DNA from: an uncultured Pirellulaceae bacterium
GTDB lineage: Bacteria > Planctomycetota > Planctomycetia > Pirellulales > Pirellulaceae
Length of the DNA: 64,000 nucleotides
Direction of reading: 5' to 3'
Assembly: GCA_938010615.1 (NCBI GenBank)
Contig: CALLUY010000083.1
Location: 1-64,000, forward strand
Part shown: piece after piece, positions 25,842 through 34,402 of the stretch
How the letters are laid out: every line of letters starts with the position of its first letter
Position numbering within the stretch: the stretch's first letter is position 1
Notes under the pieces: generated by a model
Told to the model about the DNA's origin: nothing
Database searches by the model: none
The model's input: only the letters and a program-made list of their open reading frames with translations
Position numbers and translations under genes: made by a program

Positions 25842-27323
25842 ATGAACACTCCACCCGTTGCAGAAATTCGACCGCGCACATCAGCCGCTCACAAACTCTT
25901 CGGAGGATCGAGACTGTGGCTGCTTACGTTGCTGTGCCTATTGATCGCCGCCGGCCTGCTGTGGTGGTCCACGCCACAAAAAGGAACAACGATTTACATT
26001 CAGTTCCCCGAAGGGCACGGCCTGAAACACGAAGACACCGTTCGCTATCGCGGCATCGAAGTTGGAACCGTCGAATCCGTTCATCTCGATGATTCGCTCG
26101 ACGGTGTCGAAGTCGAAGTGTTGCTTAAACCATCCGCGTCGCAACTGGCGACGGAAGGAACCCGTTTCTGGATCGTTCGTCCTGAACTTAGTCTGACTCG
26201 AATTTCAGGTCTTGAGACTGCGATCGGCCACAAATATATCGGCGTTTCACCCAATCCAAATTCGAAAGATGCGAGCCTCCAACCTGAGCACAAATTTCAA
26301 GGGCTTGCCGACGTTCCCGTTGATACGCTTTCGGATTCCGGCATCGAACTGATTCTTCGCGGTGACAAACGGTATAGCGTCAGCAAAGGTTCCGCGGTGA
26401 CCTTCCGTGGCGTCGACGTCGGAACCGTCCTTGACGTTGCCCTTTCACAGGAAGCTCGCCACGTTGACGTTCGAGTTCGAATCTTTGACCAACACGCTTC
26501 ACTGCTGACCTCACAGTCAAAATTTTGGGTGAGTGCGGGACTCGATTTTGATTTCAAGTTCGGCCTCAATGGCGGCGGATTTGATCTGGATACTGAATCG
26601 TTGGAAACGCTTGCTCGTGGCGGAGTGTCAATGATCACGACGGGGCAGGGCAATGAAGTTTCGCCAGGAGACGTTTTCACACTGCACGCGGCTGCGAATG
26701 ACGATTGGTTCAAGAGTGCCGCGAATTTCCAAACAACGGACGTTGCCTTGCGTGGCGCGGTTCCATTCAAAGCTTCTTGGGAATCCCGGGGGCTCTTCGG
26801 CCGCAAAGAGAAAGTGGCTCAGTTTAACGGCATCGCCATAAGCAGAGATGGCGTGGAAGAAATTGTTGTGCCGGCACAGCTTCTTGAACAAGCGGATGTA
26901 GATGAGTCATTCAAGCTTTCCGTTGGCGGCGTCGAACTCGAGAGAAGTGTTTTCACATCCGCAAGCGACATGGGCAGCTCGCGAACTCGGTCGCTCAAAC
27001 TCGAAGGAAGTTTCGATCCGTTCGTGATGCCAGAAGATGGCGTCTCGCTGGAAGAGCCAGTCGACTGCTTGGCCGTTAGACGGTCCAGTGATCAAAATAC
27101 CAGCTTTCATGTAGCGATCCGCGGCGACCTAATTAAGCCAAATGCTGAACATGCGGAATTGTGGGACGTAATCGATTTCAATGGCGACCCAAACGTATGG
27201 CACGGCTCTCCTGTCGTGACGGCCAACGACGGAAAACTGATTGGCATGCTACTGATCTATGGACGAAAGACACATATCGCCCCAATGGGATTCGAGGCAA
27301 CGAAACCGGGAATGGGCGAGTAA
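25842..27323 (+). CDS. pqiB: MlaD/MCE family protein, PqiB-like
   Basis: 493 aa from the ATG at 25842. One N-terminal membrane helix (WLLTLLCLLIAAGLLWW) anchors it. Two MCE domains are clear: one with FPEGHGLKHEDTVRYRGIEV and one with VSKGSAVTFRGVDVGTV. A third degenerate repeat is possible. The C-terminal roughly 120 residues are unusual: HVAIRGDL, then NVWHGSPVVTANDGKLIGML, resembling the end of a trypsin/HtrA-like fold. Predicted periplasmic lipid-transport tunnel subunit working with PqiA. Confidence 0.85.
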   Translation: MNTPPVAEIRPRTSAAHKLFGGSRLWLLTLLCLLIAAGLLWWSTPQKGTTIYIQFPEGHGLKHEDTVRYRGIEVGTVESVHLDDSLDGVEVEVLLKPSASQLATEGTRFWIVRPELSLTRISGLETAIGHKYIGVSPNPNSKDASLQPEHKFQGLADVPVDTLSDSGIELILRGDKRYSVSKGSAVTFRGVDVGTVLDVALSQEARHVDVRVRIFDQHASLLTSQSKFWVSAGLDFDFKFGLNGGGFDLDTESLETLARGGVSMITTGQGNEVSPGDVFTLHAAANDDWFKSAANFQTTDVALRGAVPFKASWESRGLFGRKEKVAQFNGIAISRDGVEEIVVPAQLLEQADVDESFKLSVGGVELERSVFTSASDMGSSRTRSLKLEGSFDPFVMPEDGVSLEEPVDCLAVRRSSDQNTSFHVAIRGDLIKPNAEHAELWDVIDFNGDPNVWHGSPVVTANDGKLIGMLLIYGRKTHIAPMGFEATKPGMGE

Positions 27324-27492
27324 CACTGACGGCCATGAAGCCCTGACTGGTAAACCATCGAACACTTCACGACGCCGCTTGTGTCCTAACGTACACCCCT
27401 GACTGCAGCTCATTGAAAAACCGAACTGAATGCTCGTAGGATCCGAACATTCAATCAACCTTGGTTTTTCCCAATTACTTTCAGGCTCAATT

Positions 27493-27987
27493 ATGATCTC
27501 CAAATCTGCCATTTTCTTCGTTGCCGCAATCGCCTCACTTTGCATGTTGGCAACAAGCCATGCTCAAAGTGGATCTCGAAATGCAGCTCCATCCTTTTCA
27601 CCGGCTCCGATGAACATCTCACCCCCAGCGCCGTCGACCTACGCTCCTGCTGCTACTCCACTGCAAACGATCACGGGACAGTCACGTTCGGTCGCGCCGG
27701 CACCGCAACCGTTTGGAGGCAGTTGCCCGAACTGTCAGGTTCGCGCAGCGGCCTCGCAATCGTACGCGACTCCGCAGCAGTACTCTGCTCCAGCACCGAT
27801 CCAATACGCACCGCGTTCGGTGAACTACACGCCGACTTATTCCGCGCCGACTTACCGCGCACCGCAGTACTCTCCAGTTCAGACCTACCGCCCGGTTCAA
27901 AACTACCGCCCGGTTCAAAACTACCAACCAACTTTCCGCAATTACGCTCCGGTAAGAGGTTACTCAGGAGGATGTGGCGGCTACTAG
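27493..27987 (+). CDS. Secreted Pro/Tyr/Gln-rich low-complexity protein
   Basis: 164 aa from the ATG at 27493; the upstream ORF start at 27430 places residues before the signal peptide. The signal peptide (IFFVAAIASLCMLATSHAQ) is followed by a Ser/Pro/Ala-rich region, a CPNC pair near residue 75, and tandem YRPVQN repeats. It ends GGCGGY. No enzymatic domain. Similar short secreted low-complexity proteins are common in Pirellulaceae and may be cell-surface or matrix components. Function unknown. Confidence 0.72.
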   Translation: MISKSAIFFVAAIASLCMLATSHAQSGSRNAAPSFSPAPMNISPPAPSTYAPAATPLQTITGQSRSVAPAPQPFGGSCPNCQVRAAASQSYATPQQYSAPAPIQYAPRSVNYTPTYSAPTYRAPQYSPVQTYRPVQNYRPVQNYQPTFRNYAPVRGYSGGCGGY

Positions 27988-27994
27988 GTTCTGT

Positions 27995-28262
27995 TGATCA
28001 ATACAAGCACGAAGCGCAAGTTTTGATGTTGCGCATTTAAGATGGAATTTCTTGTTTTACTTAACAAAACAAGTGAAAATTGAAGAATACGAAGCGTTGC
28101 AATACAAGCCCGACGCGCAAGCGAGGGATCGGGAAATCCTCGGAAATATTCCCTCGCTTGCATGTCGGTCTTAGTATTTGCGCAACATCAAAGAGCGCAA
28201 GCGAGTGAGTTTTCTCGCAGTTTCTTGACTCACTCGCTCACGCGTTTTGAAGTTGCGCAATT
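27995..28262 (+). repeat. Composite interspersed repeat (copy B)
   Basis: Nearly identical over about 180 bp to 35566-35766, including TTTAAGATGGAATTTCTTGT and CCCGACGCGCAAGCGAGGGA. It lies in a 495-bp gene-free interval. A further partial copy is at about 28425-28465. Confidence 0.9.
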
Positions 28263-28291
28263 TTTCTTTAGGGGCAAAGCCCCGGTCATTT

Positions 28292-28393
28292 GCCTAGCCC
28301 AGCCCATCGGGCTGGGAACTCGTTTTCCCGAACAACCGTAGGGCCGAAGGTCCGGCCAGCTTCAAAACCCAGCCCCATCGGGCTGGGCTAGGT
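28292..28393. repeat. Palindromic CAGCCCATCGGGCTGGG repeat pair
   Basis: CCTAGCCCAGCCCATCGGGC and CCCATCGGGCTGGGCTAGG sit at the two ends. Each is itself a palindrome around CCCATCGGG, and together they form a larger hairpin. This is a known type of planctomycete spacer sequence. Confidence 0.85.
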
Positions 28394-28482
28394 AAATTGC
28401 TGGGCCGTTGGCCCGAATCGATGCAAAGAGCGCAACATCAAAACTCGCGCGGCGTGCTTGTATTGGCTTTAATCCACAGGCC

Positions 28483-29304
28483 CTAACGTTGAAACAACAG
28501 CAAGTCAGCGGCTAGCGTGACATTCATTCGATCGACGCCTTCGAGTCGTGCGTTTTGCGAATTTCGCACGGCTCGATACGTCATCGCCAGTGCATCGGCG
28601 ATCTCTTCGGAGTCCAGCTCGATTTGCTGGCTCCATTTCTTGTGCGTCGAGAGCTCCAGACCAACCGCTTTCATCTCATCGACGACTAGCTCCCAACGAC
28701 TGCGACGGTGACCTTCTTTCTGCGTCTGTTCGCGAAGCTCAATCAAATCATCTTCGCCTGGTATTGCAATGATGCAGATTCCATCATCCGACAACACTCT
28801 CTCGATTTCTTTCACGGGCCGACGTCCAAACAGCGAAACGACGGCTCCAACGCTTCGATCTACAACGGGCAAACCACGATCGGCATTGGCCAAAACCCAC
28901 GTCGCTTCCGGCCAATTACGTGCCGCAAGCTTGATCGCTCGACGAGAAAGATCGATTCCGCAGTAACCAGCCGCGTTATCCGAAAAGAGCGCAGGCCCAA
29001 AAGTTCCTTCGCCGCAGCCAAGATCTAAAATCGAGTGCGGACCAGACTCGCTTTTGACCGACGTCCATTCTCGCAACGATTCAATCAGCCCGGCTGCGTG
29101 TCCACGTTTGAGCCAGCGATGTCGCGCGAGCACCGCATCATCAGAGTCACCTGGATTCGCTGACTTCTTGTCTTGCGGTTGCGTCAGATTCCAATACCCC
29201 TCTCTGGCCTGATCAAAGCTGTGACCATTCTCACAGCGCATTGACTTTCCTTGCCGCTGAAGCGTCTCGCAACATCCGCGAACGGTGCAACTAAGTTCGA
29301 TCAT
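28483..29304 (-). CDS. rlmA: 23S rRNA (guanine-N1)-methyltransferase-like protein (RlmA family)
   Basis: 273 aa from the ATG at 29304, which has GGAAAA upstream; an in-frame ATG at 29352 would add 16 residues. The N-terminal zinc site is CTVRGCC ... CENGHSFD, as in RlmA. It is followed by the linker REGYWNLTQPQDKKS and the SAM motif ILDLGCGEGTFG. RlmA methylates a guanine in helix 35 of 23S rRNA, and homologues can affect macrolide-class drug binding. Exact target base in this organism not inferable. Confidence 0.85.
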   Translation of the reverse strand: MIELSCTVRGCCETLQRQGKSMRCENGHSFDQAREGYWNLTQPQDKKSANPGDSDDAVLARHRWLKRGHAAGLIESLREWTSVKSESGPHSILDLGCGEGTFGPALFSDNAAGYCGIDLSRRAIKLAARNWPEATWVLANADRGLPVVDRSVGAVVSLFGRRPVKEIERVLSDDGICIIAIPGEDDLIELREQTQKEGHRRSRWELVVDEMKAVGLELSTHKKWSQQIELDSEEIADALAMTYRAVRNSQNARLEGVDRMNVTLAADLLLFQR

Positions 29305-29415
29305 GCAATTTTCCAAAGGGGCCAAGATCGGCACCAAAACATCTCGTGGCATCGGTTAGCCGAAAATCACATTTGACCCTTCTTCACCTGCTTTGGGGAG
29401 GACACCAGACGTGTG

Positions 29416-30048
29416 TTATCTAGCTCGCCGCCGCACAATTCCGACGCATAAGAAAGCAAGAAGTGTACCTGCACATGGCTCGGGCACTTGGGAAACGATT
29501 GTTAAATCAAACGTTTCAACTCCACCGGCACCAAAAATGGACTCATCCAAAACCGTTGCATCGGGAGTTAACCAATTCGCGTTTGCCGCCCCCGTACCTG
29601 GTTGAATGTCGGCAAAAGAAAAAATGGTCGTTCCATCAGCAACGGTCGTTACGTCGAAGGAACCCAAGTAGATTTCTACTGCCATTGGAGTCGGGTTGGA
29701 GACAGCTGCTGCATTCCAGTCGAAAGAATCCGCATCGAACTGATCCGTCGTAACAAAATCAAAAACTGGATTCGGTGTCGCACTCGTGATACTGGCTGCC
29801 GTCGTAGAAGGCGTTGTCGCAGTGAGCCCCATACTGAACAGGCCGACAGTAGACAATTCTGTGTTGGCTCCGTTTTGGCCAAGGAACACATCAACTGTCT
29901 GCGTGTTGCCCGTCACGACAACATAAGAATTGGAGAATGTTGCACCGCCATCGTCAGAGAAGAGCGGAAAGAGATCGGCATTGGCAGTCTCTGCGAAACA
30001 GAACAGAAACGCCACCATGACAAGCCAGTTACGATTCAATGCAAACAT
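29416..30048 (-). CDS. PEP-CTERM sorting domain protein
   Basis: 210 aa. Signal peptide (WLVMVAFLFCFAETANA), a beta-rich middle (FPLFSDDGGATFSNSYVVV) and a C-terminal PEP-CTERM tripartite signal: VPEP, a hydrophobic stretch, then RRRAR. The tail is recognised by exosortase and leads to surface attachment or release in exopolysaccharide-producing bacteria. The middle resembles cohesin-like secreted domains. No exosortase gene is in the window. Confidence 0.85.
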   Translation of the reverse strand: MFALNRNWLVMVAFLFCFAETANADLFPLFSDDGGATFSNSYVVVTGNTQTVDVFLGQNGANTELSTVGLFSMGLTATTPSTTAASITSATPNPVFDFVTTDQFDADSFDWNAAAVSNPTPMAVEIYLGSFDVTTVADGTTIFSFADIQPGTGAANANWLTPDATVLDESIFGAGGVETFDLTIVSQVPEPCAGTLLAFLCVGIVRRRAR

Positions 30049-30277
30049 ATCTTTACCTCTTGATGCAGTATCTACAGGGAACTTCGACCATTCCCCTTGT
30101 GCTTCGACACGGGATTTTGCGACTGCCCTTCAGTTGTTCGAATTTCGGCCTTTTTGCTTGCACGTAGCGTCTTTTCGTTAGCTATCTGAGCCCCAGAATT
30201 GCCGCGAACCAGAATTTGATTTGGCAGTCTTAAGCGGTATCGATCGTGACGCGAAAGCGGATGCGCGATCGGTGCGC

Positions 30278-30347
30278 GGTGGCATAGGCCTCTGGCCTGT
30301 GTTCTGCATGCTCACAGGCAAGAGGCGCCAGAGGCCTATGCCACCAG
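30278..30347. repeat. Inverted pair of GGTGGCATAGGCCTCTGGCC repeats
   Basis: The left copy reads GGTGGCATAGGCCTCTGGCC and the right copy CCAGAGGCCTATGCCACC. Single copies of the same family occur near 23449, 25782 and 36214. Confidence 0.85.
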
Positions 30348-30449
30348 AACTTTCGGAAGTGTATCAACATCACGATGCAACATGGATCCGTCCTACGCCT
30401 GGCAAGCGAACGTCGGATCCGCAACGTGATGTTTTTATAGCTTGTTCCC

Positions 30450-30477
30450 GGCAGCAATTTCGCTGCCACATTTTTTT
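30450..30477 (+). promoter_or_regulatory. Terminator-like hairpin in the tuf leader
   Basis: GGCAGC-AATTTC-GCTGCC is a perfect 6-bp stem followed within three bases by seven T residues. It lies only about 10 nt before the tuf ribosome-binding site. It could be the end of an upstream transcript or an attenuator controlling tuf. Confidence 0.55.
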
Positions 30478-30498
30478 AACTCTTTGAAAGGAGAAATA

Positions 30499-31722
30499 AT
30501 GGCCAAGGAAATCAAGCAGAACGTTGTCGACAATGGCAACACAAAACTGAACGTCAATGTGGGCACGATCGGTCACATTGATCACGGCAAGACAACTTTG
30601 ACGGCTGCGCTTTTGCGTGTGCAGTCCGAAAAGGGACTCGCCAACTACAAACCGTATGACCAAATCGCAAAAGGAGGCATCGTCCGTGACAAATCGAAAA
30701 CCGTTACCATCACTGCGGCTCACGTCGAGTACCAAACGGCTGCGCGAACGTATGCCCATATCGACTGCCCCGGTCACGCGGACTACATCAAGAACATGAT
30801 CACCGGTGCGGCTCAGATGGACGGAGCAATCCTCCTGACTTCTGCTGCCGCCGGACCTCAACCACAAACTCGCGAGCACATTTTGCTTGCGCGTCAGGTT
30901 GGAGTTCCGCATCTGGTTGTGTTTCTCAACAAGTGCGATTTGGTCGACGATCCCGAGTTGATCGAATTGGTGGAAATGGAGATTCGTGATTTGCTGACGC
31001 AGTACGGGTTTGACGAAAGTCAGGTTCCGTTCATTCGCGGCAGCGCCATGTTGGCTCACGACAATCCAACCGACGCCGATTCGATTCGCTGCATCGAGGA
31101 ACTTCTCGATGCGCTCGATTCGTCCATTCCTAATCCGAAGCGTGACATCGACAAGCCTTTCAATATGCCGGTCGAGAATGTTTTCATGATCGAAGGCAGA
31201 GGCACGGTCGTCACGGGCAAGATCGAAGCGGGCAAAGTGCGTACTGGCGATCGCGTCGACATTGTCGGCCAGTCAAGTCATGGCAGCGACATCATTTCGT
31301 CAACTGTGACTCAGGTCGAAACTTTTGGCCGGATCCTTGACGAAGGTATCGCTGGTCAGAACGTGGCCTGCTTGCTTCGTGGCATTCAGCGCGAAGAAGT
31401 TCAGCGTGGACAGGTTTTGGCAGCTGTTGGTTCCGTTGTTCCACACAGCAACATCGAAACCGAGGTCTACGTTTTGGACAAGGCAGAAGGCGGACGTCAC
31501 ACTCCGTTTGGCACTGGCTACCAGCCCCAGTTTTTCTTCGGCACGACCAACGTAACCGGTCGCGTCGAAGTTCTGGACGCTGACATGGCGATGCCCGGCG
31601 ACGGAGTTCGTTTGTCTGTGAGCCTGATGCGGCCAGTGGCTTGCGAAGAGGGCTCGCGATTCGCGATCCGTGAAGGAAACCGGACCGTCGGATCCGGTGT
31701 TGTCACTAGGGTGATTGACTGA
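30499..31722 (+). CDS. tuf: Elongation factor Tu, divergent paralogue
   Basis: 407 aa from the ATG at 30499 (AAAGGAG upstream). EF-Tu brings aminoacyl-tRNA to the ribosome as a GTPase. G1 GHIDHGKT (25-32), G3 DCPGH (89-93) and G4 NKCD are intact, and all three domains are present. Switch I is altered: where EF-Tu normally has an APEEKARGITI-type sequence, this protein has [13 protein letters not shown], keeping only the Mg-binding Thr. FYFRTTDVTG in domain 3 is [10 protein letters not shown] here. It is not in a str operon (no fusA, rpsJ or rpsL nearby). Probably a second, specialised tuf copy. Confidence 0.9.
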   Translation: MAKEIKQNVVDNGNTKLNVNVGTIGHIDHGKTTLTAALLRVQSEKGLANYKPYDQIAKGGIVRDKSKTVTITAAHVEYQTAARTYAHIDCPGHADYIKNMITGAAQMDGAILLTSAAAGPQPQTREHILLARQVGVPHLVVFLNKCDLVDDPELIELVEMEIRDLLTQYGFDESQVPFIRGSAMLAHDNPTDADSIRCIEELLDALDSSIPNPKRDIDKPFNMPVENVFMIEGRGTVVTGKIEAGKVRTGDRVDIVGQSSHGSDIISSTVTQVETFGRILDEGIAGQNVACLLRGIQREEVQRGQVLAAVGSVVPHSNIETEVYVLDKAEGGRHTPFGTGYQPQFFFGTTNVTGRVEVLDADMAMPGDGVRLSVSLMRPVACEEGSRFAIREGNRTVGSGVVTRVID

Positions 31723-31732
31723 TTTTCGTTTC

Positions 31733-31778
31733 GGAAGTCATCAACCGCCTTTCGGTCGGCGGTTGTTGAAAGACTTCC
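31733..31778 (+). terminator. tuf terminator
   Basis: Nested stem: outer GGAAGTC/GACTTCC and inner AACCGCC/GGCGGTT, starting 10 nt after the stop. A copy occurs at 33749-33795. Confidence 0.85.
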
Positions 31779-31871
31779 GCCGACTGTTTTGGGCTTTATC
31801 AGCCACGAGATTTAATCGTTATACGCCATACGTGGGTACAACTCCCCAAAGCTCATTTTTCACGATTGCAG

Positions 31872-31903
31872 TTGTGGGAAAAAAGTGCTATTTTTTCCCA
31901 CAA
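31872..31903. promoter_or_regulatory. Perfect 13-bp inverted repeat, probable AbiEi operator
   Basis: TTGTGGGAAAAAA and TTTTTTCCCACAA flank a 6-nt spacer, 16 bp before the antitoxin start. AbiEi antitoxins repress their own promoter by binding inverted repeats, so this is the likely operator. Confidence 0.75.
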
Positions 31904-31919
31904 ATCAACCGAGTGAAAA

Positions 31920-32528
31920 ATGACAAAAAGCAATGAAAAACAGGCACTTTCAAGGATTTACGGCAACGGAAGGGGTTGGGCGTTTTCCCCAAAGGATTTT
32001 GCCGATCTAGGACGCATCGACATGGCTCTGAATCGCTTAATCAAAAAGGGTACGATTCGACGAGTCATCCGTGGAATCTACGACTATCCGCGATACAGCG
32101 AACTGCTGCAGCAGGAACTTGGCCCCGACATCCACCAAGTTGCAAAAGCACTTGCTCGCAAATTTGGTTGGCGAATTGAGGCCAGCGGACAATCTGCCGC
32201 CAACCTGATTGGCATCACCACGCAGATTCCCAGCCAGTACATTTATCAGTCGGACGGGCCGAATCGCAACTATCAGATCGACAAGACAACGCTTCAGTTC
32301 AAGCATATCAATTTCAAAGAGATTGGCTTTAAGACAGACGAAAGTGCACTCATCGTCCACGCCATACGGTCACTCGGTGAATCGAATATCACCCCCAAGA
32401 TAGTTTCGCAAATTCGCACTTGGCTGCCTGCCAAAAAACGAAAGCGAGTCCTGAAAGATACCGAGCGTGTTACGGGTTGGGTATTTTCGGCAATCAAGAA
32501 AATATGCCGCGAGGACCGCGATGGATAG
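31920..32528 (+). CDS. AbiEi-type antitoxin (DUF6088-like)
   Basis: 202 aa. The N-terminal winged-helix region is WAFSPKDFADLGRIDMALNRLIKKGTIRRVIRGIYDYPRY, of the AbiEi antitoxin type. A middle domain with SGQSAANLIGITTQIPSQYIY follows. In type IV AbiE systems the antitoxin represses the operon and counters a nucleotidyltransferase toxin without direct binding. The next gene overlaps by 8 bp and encodes that toxin. A palindromic operator lies just upstream. The module sits between tuf and a duplicated tuf 3' fragment. Confidence 0.85.
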   Translation: MTKSNEKQALSRIYGNGRGWAFSPKDFADLGRIDMALNRLIKKGTIRRVIRGIYDYPRYSELLQQELGPDIHQVAKALARKFGWRIEASGQSAANLIGITTQIPSQYIYQSDGPNRNYQIDKTTLQFKHINFKEIGFKTDESALIVHAIRSLGESNITPKIVSQIRTWLPAKKRKRVLKDTERVTGWVFSAIKKICREDRDG

Positions 32529-33516
32529 CGTTGCCTCACTGAGCAATCAGGAACGTCGCGAACTGTTTGAACAGACAGCTCAACAGATGGGCGTAAATCC
32601 TGCCATCGCCGAAAAAGACTTCTGGGTTTGTTGGGTGCTGAAGAAGCTTTTTGAATCAGAACTTCAATCTCAACTGGTATTCAAAGGCGGTACTTCCCTT
32701 TCCAAAGTCTACGGTCTGATCAATCGTTTTTCTGAAGACATTGATCTGGTTTTGAACTGGGAACTTCTGGGCTATGAAAAGGACAGTCTTGATCCATGGA
32801 TGAAGCAACCATCCAACAACCAGCAGCACAAGTTCAACCAGCAGTTCAATGATCGAGCCCAAGCGTACATCGAGGAAACCCTACAACCATTGGTCACCAA
32901 GTTGTTAGCCAGTTGTCCCGGTGCAAAAGCCGAGGTTTCCCAACACGAACCTCAAGTCATTAACGTGACGTATCCAGCCGCGTTTAGTTTGGCGGCTCTG
33001 CGACCAGAAGTGAAACTTGAGATCGGCGCGTTGGCATCGTGGGTTCCCTCAGCACGCCACACCATTCGGCCTTACGCGGCGGAACGATTCCCTCAGGTTT
33101 TTGAAAATCCTGACTGTGAGATCGTCGCGATCACTGCAGAACGAACGTTTTGGGAGAAAGCAACAATCCTGCACCAGCAGGCTCATCGAACGTCGCCAAT
33201 GCCGCCGGGCTATTCGCGACATTATTTTGACATGTTTCACATGGCCAATAGCCCGGTAAAGCAGAATGCCTTGTCGGACCTGCCATTGTTGGCGAAAGTC
33301 GTCGAATTCAAGAATCGATTCTATCGCAGTCCTTGGGCCAAACACGATTTGGCCGTGCCCGGAACGATACGATTGCTGCCAACGGAGCAGGGCAACATTG
33401 AATTGCAGAAGGACTACATCAACATGCAAGCAATGATTTTCGATTCGCCTCCGGATTGGTCTGCAATCATCGACTCGCTTAGATCGCTCGAGTTCGAGAT
33501 CAACGCACTGGCTTAG
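32521..33516 (+). CDS. AbiEii nucleotidyltransferase toxin
   Basis: 331 aa from the ATG at 32521, overlapping the antitoxin gene. The nucleotidyltransferase core is FKGGTSLSKVYGLINRFSEDIDL (residues about 54-76, quoted in part): GG-T-S and D-I-D acidic metal ligands. AERTFWEKATILH is the second conserved AbiEii segment. Family members add nucleotides, often to tRNA, and cause growth arrest or phage abortive infection. All catalytic motifs are intact, so the toxin looks functional. Confidence 0.9.
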   Translation: MDSVASLSNQERRELFEQTAQQMGVNPAIAEKDFWVCWVLKKLFESELQSQLVFKGGTSLSKVYGLINRFSEDIDLVLNWELLGYEKDSLDPWMKQPSNNQQHKFNQQFNDRAQAYIEETLQPLVTKLLASCPGAKAEVSQHEPQVINVTYPAAFSLAALRPEVKLEIGALASWVPSARHTIRPYAAERFPQVFENPDCEIVAITAERTFWEKATILHQQAHRTSPMPPGYSRHYFDMFHMANSPVKQNALSDLPLLAKVVEFKNRFYRSPWAKHDLAVPGTIRLLPTEQGNIELQKDYINMQAMIFDSPPDWSAIIDSLRSLEFEINALA

Positions 33517-33558
33517 GTCACCAAGCTATTCGCGAATCATCTCGATAATTTTCGCAAC

Positions 33559-33798
33559 GAAGGTGGGCGTCACACGGCGTTTGGCACCGGCAACCAGCCT
33601 CAGTTTTTCTTCGGCACGACCAACGTAGCTTGCGGCCAGTGGCTTGCGAAGAGGGCTCGCGAAGAGGGCTCGCGATTTGCGATCCGCGAAGGAAACCGGA
33701 CCGTTGGATCCGGTGTTGTCACCAGGGTGATTGACTGACTTTCGTTTAGGAAGTCATCAACCGCCTTTTCGGTCGGCGGTTGTTGAAAGACTTCCGCC
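33559..33798 (+). pseudogene. Duplicated 3' end of tuf (copy 2)
   Basis: From 33559 the sequence matches tuf from about 31487 through the stop codon and terminator. About 73 bp of the tuf sequence (about 31555-31627) are missing, and GAAGAGGGCTCGC is tandemly duplicated. The copy therefore cannot encode a working domain. It bounds the AbiE module on the right. Confidence 0.93.
33749..33795 (+). terminator. Duplicated tuf terminator
   Basis: Same nested stem as at 31733-31778 (GGAAGTC/GACTTCC outside, AACCGCC/GGCGGTT inside), followed by a T run. It may also serve the convergent nucleotidyltransferase gene. Confidence 0.8.
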
Positions 33799-33817
33799 GA
33801 CTTTTTATCCAAGCCAT

Positions 33818-34402
33818 CTATTCTCGATCCGCGTTGCCACTTTCGAGTTTTGCAACCAGTGCCACGAGATCAATGTCAAGCGCTGCTTGAAGCTGGCTCG
33901 CCATTGAGTGACAGTATCGCCAGTCAATTGAATCGCGACTAATTGCTACGATCCCATCAACATCCTGAATATCCTGATGTCTTCCCGCCATAAGCTTCAT
34001 CAGCAACAAATCTTCAGCGGTAGCAACAGGAATTGAATGTTCTGGCACCGGCGAAGCCCGTTGCACGACGATTTTTTCAAACCCGGACTCTCCCACTGCC
34101 AAATCGATTCGTACTTGCGTTTGAGAATCACTGATCGGCAGTAAAAAACACTGACGGAGAACCAATTCTGGATCCGGCAAAAAAGGACGAAACACTTTGG
34201 GGTCCAGTGAATCTAACATCTCGACTGCGCGAGCAACATCGCAGTCCACGATAACATCAATGTCTTCCGTTACGCGAACGCGACCTCGTATTGATGCGGC
34301 AAGCCCGCCAATCAATGCGAAATCAAGATCCTGCTGGTCAAGCATTTCTATCAATCGTTGAAGCGTCTCTTCAATCTGCTGATTCACAACGATCTTCACC
34401 AA
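33818..34402 (-). CDS. Nucleotidyltransferase (MNT/AbiEii-like) of a second toxin-antitoxin pair
   Basis: 194 aa; starts at TTG 34402 or GTG 34399, overlapping the upstream small gene by about 30 bp. The nucleotidyltransferase core is FALIGGLAASIRGR (residues about 28-41) followed by TEDIDVIVDCD, giving the D-x-D metal ligands. A third acidic residue is likely in RIDLAVGE. LLLMKLMAGRHQDIQDV is the C-terminal conserved segment of this superfamily. Probably the toxin, or a modifying antitoxin of the MNT type, of the pair. Confidence 0.78.
   Translation of the reverse strand: MVKIVVNQQIEETLQRLIEMLDQQDLDFALIGGLAASIRGRVRVTEDIDVIVDCDVARAVEMLDSLDPKVFRPFLPDPELVLRQCFLLPISDSQTQVRIDLAVGESGFEKIVVQRASPVPEHSIPVATAEDLLLMKLMAGRHQDIQDVDGIVAISRDSIDWRYCHSMASQLQAALDIDLVALVAKLESGNADRE

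Larger units (their letters stand above)
30049..30498. other. Gene-free upstream region of the EF-Tu gene
   Basis: It carries two facing copies of the GGCATAGGCCTCTGGCC repeat (30278-30300 and about 30325-30345), a terminator-like hairpin, and the tuf ribosome-binding site AAAGGAG at about 30487. No coding region was accepted; the overlapping minus-strand ORF is a shadow of tuf. Confidence 0.7.

Noticed and set aside
30370-31059. 229-aa minus-strand ORF over tuf
   Set aside because: Shadow of the tuf gene and its leader, with no motif of its own.
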